Below, in pieces: positions 42,870-54,477 of a stretch of DNA of 64,000 bases. The translations under genes were made by a program, and so were the position numbers. The DNA comes from Ahaetulla prasina. Lineage: Eukaryota > Chordata > Lepidosauria > Squamata > Colubridae. The first letter of the stretch is position 1. Each line of letters begins with the position of its first letter. The notes under the pieces are model-generated. The model did no database searches and had not been told where the DNA came from. It saw nothing but the letters and a program-made list of their open reading frames with translations. The stretch covers positions 216,239,300 through 216,303,299 of the forward strand of contig NC_080540.1 in assembly GCF_028640845.1 (NCBI RefSeq). Direction: 5' to 3'.

Positions 42870-43957
42870 TCATAATAATTATGTATTGTGAAAAGGTGTT
42901 TGTTATATTCATTTTATGAAGAAAGGATAGACTATAAGGTAGAGGGAAATGAGCGATATGTCTACATATAGAGAAAAGTAATTGCACTTCACAGAAATGA
43001 AATAGGATCCATACTCTAAACATTTAGAAGTATAAGGAAGATAAGATATTTCAGACATTTAAGCTTTTCTTTTAATGGACTGTATATTACTAAAACCGTC
43101 TCCATCATTATTAAGGGTTCATATTAAGTCTCATTGCCTTCATGAATGCACATTGCTGAGAATGTTGACTTTAATGATAATGTAATGGCATTTGAACATT
43201 TAGTCTGTAACATAATTTATTTGAACAAACACTGTTCTACATATAGTAAAAAAAAAAAATGAAATAAGCTCCAGCAGATATTAAATTTTAACGGGGACAA
43301 TTTTAATATTGTCACTTTGCATATTGCCAAAGGTCTGTCAGCGATAAGGTTAGTGGCATGATATTTGGAGAAGTTACTTTAGAATGTGCTAACATAATTA
43401 ATATTGGGTCCAGGCAAGAAGAAACATTTCCTTTTGGAATTTACAATGTGGATGACTTGAACTTAAGTATTCCATCCTTCCAGATAGCAATAGTTCTTAG
43501 TTCGTTCAATATTTCCCCTGCAGAGTTCAAGGTAAGATACATTGCAGTCTTCCAGTTTTTCTTCCAACAGCAACTCTGTGAAATAGCTTGCATTGACGAG
43601 GAATGGATTGAATATGAATCTGGATCTTGCTGCTTCCAGATCAGCAATTTAATCGCTACTGTATACCACACTGGCTCTCTTTTACATAGTGTTACTGAAG
43701 CAAGTTTATATTCATTTATTAAATTTATATGCCTCCAATCTCACTCCGCAAAGCAACTCTGGGTGGTGTAAAATTAAGATCATAGATATAAAAATATTAA
43801 AATAATAACACTGGGTACAAAAATTTAAAAAGGGGCAAGAATGGTACAGTGTGGGCATCGTGTGCTATAACTATTGTATTACTTCAGGCTGCAGGATACC
43901 AAACAAATGTTTGAATGCTTACTTGTTTGAATTCCTTGCTCAAAAACAGGATCAATT
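42870..43957. other. no supported gene; unrecognised 137-codon open frame
   Basis: An ATG-initiated plus-strand frame runs from 43358 to 43771. Its product is not a family I recognise, and its last third overlaps an old repeat end (43705-43790, minus strand, related to 50243-50340). There is no promoter or splice evidence. I treat it as a chance open frame in AT-rich DNA. Confidence 0.4.
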
Positions 43958-44215
43958 AGATAGATAGATAGATAGAATTTTTATTGGCCAACTGTGATTG
44001 GACACACAAGGAATTTGTCTTGGTGCATATGCTCTCAGTGTACATAAAAGAAAAGATACGTTCATCAAGGTACAACATTTACAACACAATTGATGGTCAA
44101 TATATCAATATAAATCATAAGGATTGCCAGCAACAAGTTATAGTCATACAGTCATAAGTGGAAAGAGATTGGTGATGGGAACTATGAAACGATTAATAGT
44201 TAATTAATTAGAATT
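43958..44215 (-). mobile_element. Rex/L3-like LINE 3' UTR with (TAGA)n tail
   Basis: Minus-strand copy of the 42660-42834 UTR: AATTTTTATTGGCCAACTGTG, GGACACACAAGGAATTTGTC, AAAGATACGTTCATC and ATCAATATAAATCATAAGG, in plus-strand order. Its tail here is the tetramer TAGA (43958-43976) rather than ATTCT. Confidence 0.88.
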
Positions 44216-44335
44216 GATATTTGGACTCCTCATGGATACTTTCAAAAATAAAGTGGGCATGGGGAATTGGAAATTATCAGGGTTCTATATACAGTAGAAT
44301 CAAGGTGTTTTTTCTTCAGAGGGAGTGGATGATCC

Positions 44336-44385
44336 GTAGTAGTAGTGGTAGTAGTAGTAGTAGTAGTAGAAGAAGAAGAAGAATG
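44336..44385 (+). repeat. (AGT)n/(AGA)n trinucleotide tract
   Basis: About ten AGT/GGT units followed by five AGA units. Confidence 0.88.
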
Positions 44386-45009
44386 TACTTAGAAAATGCG
44401 AGAAGTCTACATGTTGGTCCTTAACAGAGCAGAAGGAAAAAATTAAAAATTTCCAGAGAGAGAAATTATAAAATAAAATAGAGATAATAGGAAGTACTTA
44501 TATTTTGGTATATTTCACACATCATTGTTTACAAAATAATTTTTCCCATCCTTTAAGAGTGTGTGTGTGTGGGTGGGTGGGTGGGTGTGTTTGTTTACAG
44601 ATTAACAAACCATTCTGGTCCAGAGTGCTGAACTTTTGTGTTTCTCCTGAGTTTCAGTAAATCTGATTGGGTGTAATTTAAAAAAGAACCCAGGATAGAA
44701 CATCAAGGAAGTTGAAAGAGTTGCTGCCAAAGGGACCATATTGTCATACCTGAATTTCATGTACATGAACTGCATAGAAAGTAAATGAAAGGAAACATTC
44801 TTGGTGATAATTCAAAGACCTAAATTTATTTTATTAATAAATCAGTTTTTGAGAATGCTGAAGAATATGCACCACAACATATTCTTAGCATTTCAGCATT
44901 TGGTGTCCCCAGAAAGCTTAAATAAATTTGTAAAAAAGTGCTAATAAAGCAATGTGCAATACAAGTGAAATGGAGGAAGGCTTAACCATTTTAGGCTCAG
45001 ACATGTGTT

Positions 45010-45350
45010 TCTCTTTAAACAGAAGGACCAGGGGAGACATGATAGCAGTGTTCCAATACTTGAGGGGCTGCCACAGAGAGGAAGGGGTCAAGCTATTTTC
45101 CAAAGCACCTGAAAGCCAGACAAGAAATAATAGATGGAAACTGATCAAGGAGAGATTCAACCTAGAAATAAGGAGACATTTTCTGACAGTGAGAACAATC
45201 AACCAATGGAACAGCTTGCCTTCAGAATTTGTGGGCGCTTTATCACTGGAGGCTTTCAAGAGATAGGACTGCCATTTATTAGACTGCCATTACTTGGGGG
45301 GGGGTTGGACTAGATGACCTACAAGGTCCCTTGTAGACCTACAAGGTCTA
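45010..45350 (+). mobile_element. CR1 LINE 3' end, diverged
   Basis: Encodes RTRGDMIAVFQYLRGCHREE and LTVRTINQWNSLPS, then a damaged 3' UTR with GGTTGGACTAGATGACCTAC and AAGGTCCCTTG. A short CTACAAGGTC segment is repeated inside. More diverged than the CR1 at 14478. Confidence 0.85.
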
Positions 45351-46288
45351 TTAATCTGTTTATCCCTCCTTTTAAATTTCTGAGAAAGGCCAAACAAAAC
45401 TTCATGGCATCCAGTTGTTTTGTGACACATTCCCTCCCTCCAATACGTACAGTATGTGCCCTACTGATGGCTATCTAGGGCAAGATGACAATCTGTGCAG
45501 CTCCATCTACTGTGTCAAGTCTTTACACTGTGCTTCCAATTACCTTTCAGAGAGCCCAGGCAAACAACATCACCAGCTGGTCCATGCAATAAATGAGTTT
45601 TTTTCCCCCCTGAGCTAAATGGCACTTGCACAATTTATTTTGCATAGCCATTTGCACTGGATGAATTGTAATGGGCAGCAGGTGAAATCGCATTGCTCAG
45701 CTCTCAGTTTTGTCCATCCTGTGTCTAAACATATTCAGGCTATTCGAGGTCCTTTTTAGGGACTCCATGTCTAAACTGGGAACAGTGGCAGACAGCTAAA
45801 GAACACTAGCCAGGCCCCAAAACTGCTTCCCTTCCTGCTGATGGTAGTTGGTGATACTATGAACTGTGAATGTGCCTATTTGTGTGTGTGTGCATGTTGT
45901 CCCTCTTCTTTCCCTCTTCCTGGCAGAATGCTACAAAACAATGAATCAGTCTAATTCACATTCTGGCTCTCCTTTTTCCATGTGTGACTCCATTTCTTCT
46001 GATTTTTTTCATCCATTCTTAATTTTGCAGCATAAATTTTACTCTTTTTCGATACGCGGAAGCAGAAAGAAATTTCTCAGTTATGGCTATATTTTTGCTG
46101 AGTGTTTTTCTTTTTCGTAATACCTTTTTTTTTTGCACATTTTTACTTATTTTGTTTGTTTAAAAATGGACCTATTTTAAAGCGCAAAACCTTTTCCAAG
46201 GCTCAGTTTGGCTCATGCTTGGCTATGGTATATTTAGGAAATGGTATCCTCAGAAGGTAGAGAAGTGAAATATTAAATTCGTACATTG
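45351..46288. other. no recognisable feature
   Basis: Mixed-composition DNA with T-rich tracts at 46000-46170. No open frame or repeat I can name. Confidence 0.4.
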
Positions 46289-46296
46289 ATTTCGAA

Positions 46297-46419
46297 CAGG
46301 GGTCTCCAACCTTAGTAACTTTAAGGCTTGTGGACTTCAACTCCCAGAGTTCCTCAGCCAGCTTTGCTGTGGGAGTTGAAGTCCACAAGCCTTAGACTTA
46401 CTAAGGTTGGAGACTCCTG
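46297..46419. mobile_element. hAT-like foldback MITE
   Basis: CAGGGGTCTCCAACCTTAGT mirrors ACTAAGGTTGGAGACTCCTG. Flanks ATTTCGAA (46289-46296) and ATTTAGAA (46420-46427) match at 7 of 8. The GGACTTCAACTCCCA block faces TGGGAGTTGAAGTCC. Confidence 0.9.
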
Positions 46420-46758
46420 ATTTAGAAGGTGTGATTTTGGCAAATTTGTGACAAATTTCTTTGTTACAAAATTGTCACAATATTATAATTTCAAAAGTCA
46501 CAATGATAGAATACTATTTATTTTCCAGTTAAACACCCCCCAATAAAAATCTCTGAACGCTTCTCAGAACATCTCCTGTTAGGATGGTCTATGAAACCAT
46601 TTCAGATGTATTCTCCTAATAAAATGTGTGATTTTTAAATCTCTTACCATTTAAAAATGTTTAATGTTTTCTTACCTTCTTTCATTTGCCTGGCAAGGTA
46701 TGGCATTATAGCGATAGGAACAGGACAGGTAGAAATTTTAATGTCCAGGCATTCAGGC

Positions 46759-46760
46759 CC

Positions 46761-46831
<71 letters not shown>

Positions 46832-46842
46832 ATCTATATCAT

Positions 46843-46922
<80 letters not shown>

Positions 46923-46973
46923 ATGTCTCTCTAATCTATCCATCTCTCTCTATCATGTCTGTTTATCTGTCTG

Positions 46974-47026
<53 letters not shown>

Positions 47027-47313
47027 TTATCTATCATGTCTCTCTCTAATCTATCTATCATCTCTATCTATCATGTATGTCTGTCTGTCTGTCTGTTTAT
47101 CTATCTATCTATCTATCTATCGATCTATCTTTCTAGCTAGCAAGCTATCATCTCTCTAATCTATCATCTCTCTAACTCTCTATCAATCATCTATCTATCT
47201 ATCTAATTATCTATCTATCTAATTATCTATTTATCATCTCTCTCTCTAATCTATCATCTTTATATCTATCATCTCTGTCGGTCTCTAGCTATCTATCATC
47301 TATCATCTATATC

Positions 47314-47378
<65 letters not shown>

Positions 47379-47505
47379 GTCTCTCTCTAATCTATCATCT
47401 CTGTCTATCTATCTATCAATCTTTCTAGCTAGCTAGCTATCATCTCTCTAATCTCTCTCTCTCTCTCTCTCTCATCTGTCTGTCTGTCTGTCTATCTATC
47501 ATAGA
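46759..47505 (+). repeat. compound (ATCT)n microsatellite, about 750 bp
   Basis: Long pure ATCT runs separated by short variants (ATCATCTAT, ATCATGTCTCTCTAA, GTCTGTCT). The recurring variant block around ATCATGTCTCTCTAATCTAT suggests higher-order expansion rather than simple slippage. Open frames across it are repeat artefacts. Confidence 0.97.
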
Positions 47506-47509
47506 TCTC

Positions 47510-48350
47510 TATTTAAAAAAAAATAAACTTGAAAATACCACAGGGCGATCTTTGGAAAGATAGAGGTTTGTTGATATTTGCTTGGAATGAAGCATCCTTG
47601 GATCAAAAGCTGCATCTTGGAAATAAAAGAAAGGGGCTCTTCAACAAAAGTTATCTGTAATGGTGTTACCACTACAACAGAGTCAGGGCAAACATCTGAT
47701 TAATAAAAATGGGTCACTTGTAAATCAGTGGTGAAGTGTCAGCTCTTTGAGTAGGCCGAAGGATTTATTATGATGAAAGAATGGCAATAAAGATGCATTT
47801 ACAACTGAAATGGGACTGGAAGTAATTAAGAGCTCCTTTTAAAACAGAAGGATAAATGAAGAAGTTGAGTAAGGCGAGCATGTTAATAGGAAAAAAATAG
47901 GCTGCATACTATTTGTCTTCTTGATTGGCTAACTTTACAGATTTTTTTTAATGAAAGCATTAGGTAGGGACCATTACAGTGCCTGGAAATCAAAACATTA
48001 ATATCGAAGAACTGACACGACAATGATTCTTTTAGTTGAAAGACATCTCACACTGGGAAGGTAAAGTTGCCCTCAAAGTACAAAACAATTTATGTTAAAA
48101 AGTTTTCCCGAAGAAAAAAAGTGAACAATCACTCAAACCCACAAGAAGACTGAAGATTTAGACTTCCTATAAATTAAAATTTGAGGTAAACTTTTTAAAG
48201 AGACAATGGATAGAGGCCAGATAAGTGAACATGAAACATCCATTCATTGGAGCTTGGCTTAAATGGGTCTTGAAGTTTCTCCTTCTGTCCATTTATGTTG
48301 ACGTGAGGAGGCTATATAAAGTAGCTAATTTCCATTTGGAGTCAATTTGA
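47510..48350. other. no recognisable feature
   Basis: AT-rich DNA between the microsatellite and the MITE at 48357. No coding frame or repeat recognised. Confidence 0.4.
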
Positions 48351-48356
48351 TTGCAA

Positions 48357-48610
48357 CAGGGGTGAAATCTACTTACCTTCCTTACTGGCTCGGAAGTCCA
48401 CATGTGTGCTTGCATCACATGCATGTGCAGACCTTCTGCGCATGCGCAAAATCTTCTGCACATGCACAGAAGGTTAAAACCAGGAAGTAATGACACTCGG
48501 ACGGCAGGTGTCACCGGTGGTTCGCTGATTGCTACCAGATTGCCAAACCACCGGCCACGATCACTACTGGATTGTGAGATCTGGTCAGAACCAGGAATAT
48601 TTCACCCCTG
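48357..48610. mobile_element. hAT-like ACCGGT MITE
   Basis: Ends CAGGGGTGAAATCTA and ATATTTCACCCCTG are inverted. The interior has TGCGCATGCGCA (48437-48448), GTCACCGGTGGTTCG and CACTACTGGATTGTGAGATC. The 8-bp flanks do not match well, so the TSD has decayed. Confidence 0.8.
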
Positions 48611-48854
48611 ATATAAAGGTAACATCTTATGTATTCTTTCCTCTGATGGGAGTTTAATTCCTGGTTCTACTGAGTCACTTCATGTGAGATGGATGGTCAT
48701 ATAAATTTTATAAATAAATAAAATATATAAATAATTTTCCCCAGTATATTTTCCTTCCATGTTTTTTTTTATCAAGTCAAGAACACTTAGTCTTGCATGG
48801 AAAATTATGGGAAATTACTGGCTGACTATTGTGTGAATTTCATACTACCTTTAA

Positions 48855-48890
<36 letters not shown>
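48855..48890 (+). repeat. (GAAA)n microsatellite
   Basis: About nine AAAG units. Confidence 0.93.
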
Positions 48891-48891
<1 letters not shown>

Positions 48892-49559
48892 TCCTAAGGC
48901 CGTCCAAGAAGTTATATACTGAAATCCATATAAATTTGCACTTTCTAATTATTAGTGTTACACCTCCATGTATTTTGATTTTGCTAGTCAAGTAGAGAGG
49001 TGCATAGTATCTAAGCTTTGTAGAGTACAATCTTAGGGACATCAGTGAAAAAATAAAGCCCATTAAGTTTTATAGGGCTTGCCCTGAAGTGTGTATAGAA
49101 TAGCAGCCACAATTCTTAACTGCCTTTTTTAATTGTCTTTTTAAATTTAGATAGGCAGTATCCGTATCTTTGTTCATACATACCTGCAAACTTGAGATCC
49201 AGAGACTTACTCTAAAGATAAAAAGATTGCTAATATTCTCAGGAAGATTAAACCACAGCATAAAAACTGAGATTAAAATCAGATAAAATACATATATTTT
49301 CAAAAGTGTCAATTCCAAGAAGCAATTCAGCTTTACATAATTACACATTTATAACAGGCCAAACTTAAGTATAGAAAACTACTACTCATTTCAAGTTAGC
49401 AGCATTGCTCCTGGATATAATATTTTAGCTAAATTGGATTTCAGACAGATGATGTAAAAGACTGCAGTAGTACTTCCTTTCTGAACTTTCTGCTGTTCAG
49501 AAAGATTCAATGAAAGATTCTGTTTACATGCATTTGTGGGCATCTTAACTAACAGTTGG

Positions 49560-49922
49560 TGTCAGGCCTGGAAGCCATCTTTTGAATTGGGCCTTCAGGC
49601 CTACCCTGGGAGGGGGGATTGTATGGAGCATGGGTGATATATAGTCATAATAACATTCCTTTCTCAGAAAGTTAAGGCCGTCTTGCCCTGCACCTGGGCG
49701 GCTGGACCTGGGAGGCATCTCCAGTTGGGATGGTGCTTTGATTGGACCATGTGATGGACATGTGGGTGCTGGGCAGGGACTTGGACTTTTCTTTGGGTGG
49801 GGAAAACCTGGAAGCTTTCAGATTCAGGTTTTTCCAGATGTACCAATGGAACTTTGAGGAACTTCTAGCCTCGGAGTCTTCTTTCATTCGGATGTATGTG
49901 TGTGTTACTTGGAACCCTGACA
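49560..49922 (+). mobile_element. solo LTR (TGTCAGG...CCTGACA)
   Basis: Starts TGTCAGGCCTGGAAGCCATC and ends TTACTTGGAACCCTGACA. The termini are inverted. Flanks GTTGG and TTTGG match at 4 of 5. The second family member at 51287-51689 lies in opposite orientation with the same end sequences. No internal region adjoins it. Confidence 0.75.
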
Positions 49923-50242
49923 TTTGGGCTGAATAAAGTAGGAAGAAGGATCATACAAATTTTTGCATTATTTCCTTATACAAATAATTTAATAAACCAC
50001 ACCTGTTACAAACAATTCTAATCATTGTAAAAACCAAAACAAAACCCCACTATTTCAGTATCCTGCTTGAGTGCCTAGATGCTAGAAAAATCTAGTTATG
50101 ATTCAGTACTTACTCCTTGCTCACTGATTTTAAAAAAATGAACTTCCTTTTGTCCTCTTAAGGTACATTCTGTATTGTAACAACGTTCTACTTTTATTAT
50201 CCACTTCATCAACTCGATCAATGCAAAATTTAAGGCTCCTCA

Positions 50243-50948
50243 TTTTATTTTTATTTATTTATTCATTAAATTTATATGGCCACCTATCTCACAAAAAGTG
50301 ACTCGGGCTGCTTAAAATAGGATACATACAAACAATAAATTTTTTTTAAAGCCACTATTAAAATTTTTTTAAAAAATCAAGGTACATAATATATAAATAA
50401 TGGAGCCATCTCAAGGTCTCACTGATCTCCTGGGATACCCAGGACTGAAGTCATAGCCAGTTCTTCAGAAACTTCTAGAAAATTAGTCATTAATGTCACC
50501 TCAGGGCAGGAGGGAATGTGATAAAGAAGGCCCATTTCCTGGGACCCACCAAATGTACTTCTGTTACAGGTGGGACATGCAGCACAACTCTTCTGCCAGA
50601 TGTGAAGGGAGAGGCAGATGTAACTGGGGAAATACCCCTGTTCCATGCCAAGAAGGGCTTTAAAAGTGAAAAAAAAAACAGCACATTAAATTGGACCCGG
50701 AGGCAAACCCAGAGGCAAACAATGCAGTTTGTGGACCAGATGGGTAACGTGCTGTTTTAACTGCCCACGTCACCACATTTTGCACCAATTTGATTGGGAG
50801 CCACCCAGAGTTGGCTAAAAGGTGGGCGGATATATAAATGTTTTAAATAAATAAATAAACTAAAACTTCTGGATATTCTTCAGGAGCAGCCCCTCACAGA
50901 GCCCATTAGAGCAATCCAGTCAGGAGGTGACTAGGACTCTGTAAAAAG
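50243..50948 (-). mobile_element. L2-type LINE fragments, diverged
   Basis: The left part (50243-50340) is a 3' end with minus-strand CCATATAAATTTAATGAATA. Then 50440-50810 carries AAGAAGGGCTTTAAAAGTG and AAATTGGACCCGGAGGC, plus-strand hallmarks of reverse-oriented L2 3' coding/UTR sequence. At 50870-50948 comes GCAATCCAGTCAGGAGGTGAC. A second tail (GCCACCCAGAGTTGGCTAAA, GGGCGGATATATAAATG) interrupts at 50800-50870. Old and composite. Confidence 0.6.
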
Positions 50949-51286
50949 AATCCCCCTGAAAAAATGGTTTTGTTTTTACTTGTATTATTTTTACTTATAT
51001 ATTGTTATATAAATTATAAGATATTGTTCTAGATATTGTACACTACTTTATCTACAATATACTATTTGAGTCAGAGTCACCTCTAGGTAAGATAGGCAGC
51101 AAATGAGCTAGCTAGCTAGCTAGACAGACAGAGAGACAGACATATTTGAAATGTTTGACTTCAAAAAACTAGCACTACCCTGAAACAAGTATGGTTATCT
51201 ATCAGGATCCCAGAACTAGGCCACAGAAGATGGAGAAGGCCATTTCTCCCTTTAATAAGTTTATACCGTACATTGAAAATACTCAG

Positions 51287-51689
51287 TGTCAGGGTTCCAA
51301 GTAACAGCCCAGATGAAATCAAAACTCCAAGGCAGGGATCCTCAAAGTATAGATTTATTAGGCATGTCATATTGGCATAGCTGGTGAAAACCTGACTCTG
51401 AAGTTTCCCGGGTTTTCTCCACCCAATTCAAAATCCAAAGTTCTTCCCCGCTCTCCCATCACACATGACCATCACATGCCCCAATCAGCGCTCTTTCCCC
51501 ATCCCGAATGTCTCCCAGCCATTCTCCTCCAAATGCTGGTGAGAGTATCCTTGGTTCCCAGAAGAAAGAATGTTAATTTGGCTCTATATCCTGCTCAGCT
51601 ATCTCTACTCCCCTCTCCCTTTCCCACAGTTCCATCCAGCCTCAATGTGGCAACCCTGAAGATGCTCAAAGATGGCTCCAGGGTTGACA
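51287..51689 (-). mobile_element. solo LTR, same family as 49560
   Basis: The minus strand starts TGTCAACCCTGGAGCCATC and ends TTACTTGGAACCCTGACA. Flanks CTCAG and CTCAA match at 4 of 5. AATAAA on the minus strand (51354-51359) lies about 65 bp from its 3' end, fitting R-U5. Confidence 0.78.
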
Positions 51690-51699
51690 CTCAACTTCT

Positions 51700-52214
51700 G
51701 TATATATTACTGCTATGGAATTGACAAAAAAAAAAGATAAAATTAAATTGGTAACACCATTTTTAAAAAAAACATTTGGATCAATATTGAAAATGTCTTT
51801 ATCCCCAAAATTGGTGTGTGTGCCCACCAATGCACTGGTCTTCCCAGAGTCCACTTTATCTGCTTCCCTGCCCCCAAGTTTGCTTTTATGTGTTTGGTAG
51901 TCATTGTTTTAGAAAACAAAAGTCCAAAAGCTTCACTTTAAAAAAAAAAATGGTATGCACAAAAAAATCCCATCTTTTTGTGCTCCAAATTTATGTCCAT
52001 CTAAATATTTATGCACAATGAATGATTTTGCCGTTTTGGAATAATGTAATTATTGCTATATATTTAAGCCTATGAGTAAGATACAGCAGACAAATTTAAA
52101 TGTTGGCCAGAAGAAAGAGAAGTTCTAAATAGTTATTGGGAAATCCTAAGTATTCCAATAGATTTTTTAAAAAGCCATTGAAATAGTAAACCATTGTATC
52201 TCCCTCACAGAATT
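51700..52214. other. no recognisable feature
   Basis: AT-rich with several poly(A)-like tracts. No gene or element recognised. Confidence 0.4.
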
Positions 52215-52735
52215 TAATAAAAGATGTTGAGACTCTAGGAAGAGTGAAGAGAAGAGCAACAAAGATGATTAGGGAACTGGAGGCTAAAACATATTAAGAA
52301 CAGTTGCTGGAATTGGGTATGTCTAGTTTAATTAAAGAAGGACCAGGGGTGACATGATAGCAATGCTCCAATATCTCAGGGGCTGCCACAAAAAAAGAGG
52401 GAGTCAATCTATTCTTCAGAGCACCTGAGGGCAGGACAAGAAGCAATGGATGGAAAATAATCAAGGAGAAAAGCAACCTAGAACTGAGAAGAAATTTCCT
52501 GACTGTTAGAACAATTAATCAGTGGAACAACTTGCTTCCAGAAGTTGTAAATGCTCCAACGCTAGAAGTTTTTAAGAAGAGATTGGACAACCATTTGTCT
52601 GGAATGGTATTGGGTTTCCTGAGCAGTGAGACAGCAGGTTTTTTGAGCAGGGAGTTTCCTGAGCTGGGAGTTGGACTAGAAGACCTCCAAGATCCCTTCC
52701 AACTCTGTTATTGTTATTATTTCCTTACGAAATAT
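52215..52735 (+). mobile_element. CR1 LINE 3' end
   Basis: From AAGATGTTGAGACTCTAGG through the C-terminal region to AATGCTCCAACGCTAGAAG and the 3' UTR GGAGTTGGACTAGAAGACCT with a TTATTG tail. A 15-20-bp GGTTT(C/T)CTGAGCAG-like segment is repeated just before the UTR. Frames are broken by stops and indels. Confidence 0.88.
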
Positions 52736-53034
52736 TTCAATTTCACACCAACTGCCTTAAGGTACAGCTATTTGAAAAAATAGAAAAGCATCTGCACAGT
52801 TCTATATGCATGTCTATCTGTAAGTATGCTTCATTGTTCTCAATGGGATCAACTCCCAAATAATGGCATAGCATTGCAGGTTTAAAAGCCTGGATAGACA
52901 GAATGCTAGTCATTTGTTAAGGATCTAAATGTGGATTGACTCATGCAAATGAAGCCTTAGGCAATATCCTTTTCTTTTATGATGTCATCCTGGACTATAT
53001 AATTGTCCATAGTTGAGACTAATTGAGGTTCAGA

Positions 53035-53155
53035 GAGAGGGAGGGAGGGAGGGGGGAGAGAGAAAGAATGAGAGAGAGAATGAGAATGAGAGAGGGAGGG
53101 AGGGAGAGAGAGAGAAAGAAAGAAAAAGAACAAAAGAAAGAAAGAAAAAGAACAA

Positions 53156-53223
<68 letters not shown>

Positions 53224-53225
53224 AG
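53035..53225 (+). repeat. (GAGG)n/(GAAA)n purine tract
   Basis: About 190 bp of nearly pure purines: GAGGGAGGGAGG and GAGAGA at the left, then a long GAAA run. Open frames on both strands arise from it. Confidence 0.95.
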
Positions 53226-53679
53226 ACTGCTGGTGCCATTGAAATTTTCCCCCACTGTTTTTACTCAAGGGAACTCCAATTAGTAACTGAAAATAAAATT
53301 TTAATGGACAGTGAAATAATATTTTAACAGTAATGATGGTTTGTATTATATAGCAGAGTATTAGGAGCCCAGTGACCCACACAAGCTGCCATTAAATCAG
53401 AAGCCTCCTTGTACAATTAAAGGAAAACCCAATTAGCAATGGAATAAAGCAAAAATCAGACACTCTTCAACCTTTGAACATATAAATGAATGTGACATGT
53501 AAGAAAAGAGAAGCTATGGTATGAAGCTACTTTGAAGTTGAACTATACAGTATAATTTTATAACTTGAGCAAGAAAAATCACAATTCTTCTTCTTCCTCC
53601 CTCAGAAAAAATGATGCTAATATTTAGCGAAAGGACCCAAAGAGAAAGGAGAATTGTCTCCCTGTATTGTTTCCTATAG

Positions 53680-54035
53680 GGATGTGGTGGCTCAGTGGCT
53701 AAGACTCTGAGCTTGTTGATTGAAAGATCGGCAGTTCAGCGGTTCGAATCCCTAGTGCCGCGTAATGGGGTGAGCTCCCGTTACTTATCCCAGCTTCTGC
53801 CAACCTAGCAGTTCGAAAGCATGTAAAAAATGCAAGTAGAAAAATAGGGACCACCTTTGGTGGGAAGGTAACAGCGTTTTGTGCGCCTTTGGTGTTTAGT
53901 CATGCCGGCCACATGATCATGGAGAAGTCTTCAGACAGTGCTGGCTCTTCGGATTTGAAACGGATATGAGCACCGCCCCCTGGAATCAGGAATGACTACT
54001 AGTACATAAGTGTGAGGGGAACCTTTACTTTTACC
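53680..54035 (+). mobile_element. Sauria SINE, near full length
   Basis: A-box region GTGGTGGCTCAGTGGCTAAG, B-box CGGTTCGAATCCCTAG, then GTGAGCTCCCGTTACTTATC, CCAACCTAGCAGTTCGAAAG, GTAACAGCGTTTTGTGCGCC, CCGGCCACATGATCATGG and the Bov-B-type end GAGCACCGCCCCCTGGAATC with AACCTTTACTTTTACC. The best-preserved of three copies. Pol III promoter boxes are intact to the eye. Confidence 0.93.
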
Positions 54036-54159
54036 TTATTATTTCCTATGGTCAATCCTTTAATTGAAAATTGTCAGATATCTGCTACTCTTGGGATGAT
54101 GCCTTCATCTCATCCCAACTCAACTCTTAGGCAGTTTTTAGTCATTCTTTTTATCGGTA

Positions 54160-54378
54160 TCTTTTATTTATATCCTACCTTTTTTATTTTTATAAATAGC
54201 TCAAAGTGGCGAACATACCTAATACTTCTTTTTCCTCCTATTTTCCCACATGAGGTGGGCTGAACTGAGAAAAATCACTCAGTCAGTTTTTATGCCAAAG
54301 GCAAAGTTAGAGCTCACAGTCACCTGGCATCTAGCCTGGTTCATTAACCACTGGACCAAATTGACTCAGTTGAGCTTT
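54160..54378 (-). mobile_element. tRNA-derived SINE (third head type)
   Basis: The minus strand begins near TTTGGTCCAGTGGTTAATGA with a CCAGGCTAGATGCCAGG head, then GTGAGCTCTAACTTTG, and ends with TATTTATAAAAATAAAAAAG. Same family as 12697-12912. Confidence 0.68.
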
Positions 54379-54477
54379 CCTTCTTTAAAAAGACAACAAA
54401 CAGGCAATCATTGACAGAGTTACCTTTGGGGGGTGGGTTTAGCTCATCATCTTTTTTAAGCTGTTGTTCGCATAATC

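Noticed and set aside
43358..43771. 137-codon frame as a host gene
   Set aside because: No known domain, no promoter or splice context, and its 3' third overlaps an old repeat.
46657..47140. Open frames of up to 130 codons rich in IYLS repeats
   Set aside because: They are direct translations of the (ATCT)n array, with no non-repetitive coding part.
49560..51689. The two TGTCA LTRs as the 5' and 3' LTRs of one provirus
   Set aside because: They are in opposite orientation and the sequence between them is L2-derived, not retroviral.
53013..53382. Overlapping frames on both strands across the GAAA tract
   Set aside because: Low-complexity KERK/FLSF-type translations of a purine microsatellite.
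53692..53760. tRNA gene suggested by A- and B-box motifs
   Set aside because: No full cloverleaf or anticodon arm, and the sequence continues into a Sauria SINE body with a Bov-B-type tail.
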